A DNA stretch of 14,246 nt from an uncultured Spirochaetales bacterium (GTDB taxonomy: Bacteria > Spirochaetota > Spirochaetia > Sphaerochaetales > Sphaerochaetaceae): NCBI GenBank assembly GCA_937902565.1, contig CALFMX010000292.1:1-14246 (forward strand), written 5' to 3'. Both the position numbers and the translations under genes were made by a program. Shown here in pieces: positions 14,112 through 14,246 of this stretch. The stretch's first letter is position 1. Every line of letters begins with the position of its first letter. The notes below the pieces were generated by a model that worked only from the letters and a program-made list of their open reading frames with translations, searched no databases and was not told the origin of the DNA.

Positions 14112-14246
14112 TCAGATGCTGTACGTAACGCCGATGCTCAGCTGTACATCATGTGCCTTGGCGCCCGATTTGTTCTCGTAGTTGATCACATGGGGGTGAA
14201 GACATTTTCCTGGACTCAACAAGGAGAAGGGAATGTATTCATACGA
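14112..14246 (-). CDS. C-terminal fragment of a probable outer membrane protein (5' end outside window)
   Basis: The minus strand is open from the window edge to a TGA at 14114-14112, giving 44 residues that end HDVQLSIGVTYSI. The alternating pattern and the closing strand with an aromatic residue near the end look like the last strand of an outer membrane barrel. A linker-like stretch INYENKSGAKA precedes it. The 11-base gap to the Wzi-like start and the shared strand suggest one operon. It is too short to name a family. A free Cys is present in SPGKCLHPH. Confidence 0.55.
   Translation of the reverse strand, partial: SYEYIPFSLLSPGKCLHPHVINYENKSGAKAHDVQLSIGVTYSI

Overview
The window is GC-rich, densely packed bacterial DNA with no RNA genes, mobile elements or CRISPR array. 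A C-terminal piece of an outer-membrane-barrel-type protein, a full Wzi-like barrel with a signal peptide and a soluble periplasmic binding protein indicate a diderm bacterium. The style of the binding-protein signal peptide and the Wzi-like protein suggest a spirochaete related to Sphaerochaeta or Treponema. That placement is an inference from protein style, not a computed result.

Left part (1-5000). The 3' end of an amino-acid ABC transporter ATPase (+) runs tail to tail into a two-gene minus-strand operon. This operon pairs an HTH protein carrying a decayed, apparently non-catalytic Fic domain with an N-acyl-D-amino-acid deacylase, joined by an ATGA stop/start overlap. Divergent from it is a FAD-dependent dehydrogenase (+) starting at a GTG with a good ribosome binding site. 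An alpha/beta hydrolase (-), possibly read from a leaderless mRNA, converges on that gene.

Middle and right (5091-12053). This is a nucleoside-scavenging block. A nucleoside hydrolase (+) faces a six-gene minus-strand operon: BMP-family binding protein, double ATPase, two permeases, DeoD-type purine nucleoside phosphorylase and a nitroreductase. The ABC genes, deoD and the nitroreductase are chained by ATGA or TGATG overlaps, so they are probably translationally coupled. A GNRA-capped hairpin sits between the binding-protein gene and the ATPase gene and probably keeps the binding protein in excess. Nucleosides would be imported and split by phosphorolysis (DeoD), with the nucleoside hydrolase as a hydrolytic alternative.

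Far right (12054-14246). A 340-base spacer holds the operon promoter and a probable terminator. Beyond it lie the Wzi-like outer membrane protein (-) and the last 44 codons of an upstream barrel-type protein in the same orientation.

The most unusual item is the HTH plus pseudo-Fic protein coupled to the D-aminoacylase. The rest is recognisable transport and salvage metabolism, and I do not see a wholly new multi-gene system.
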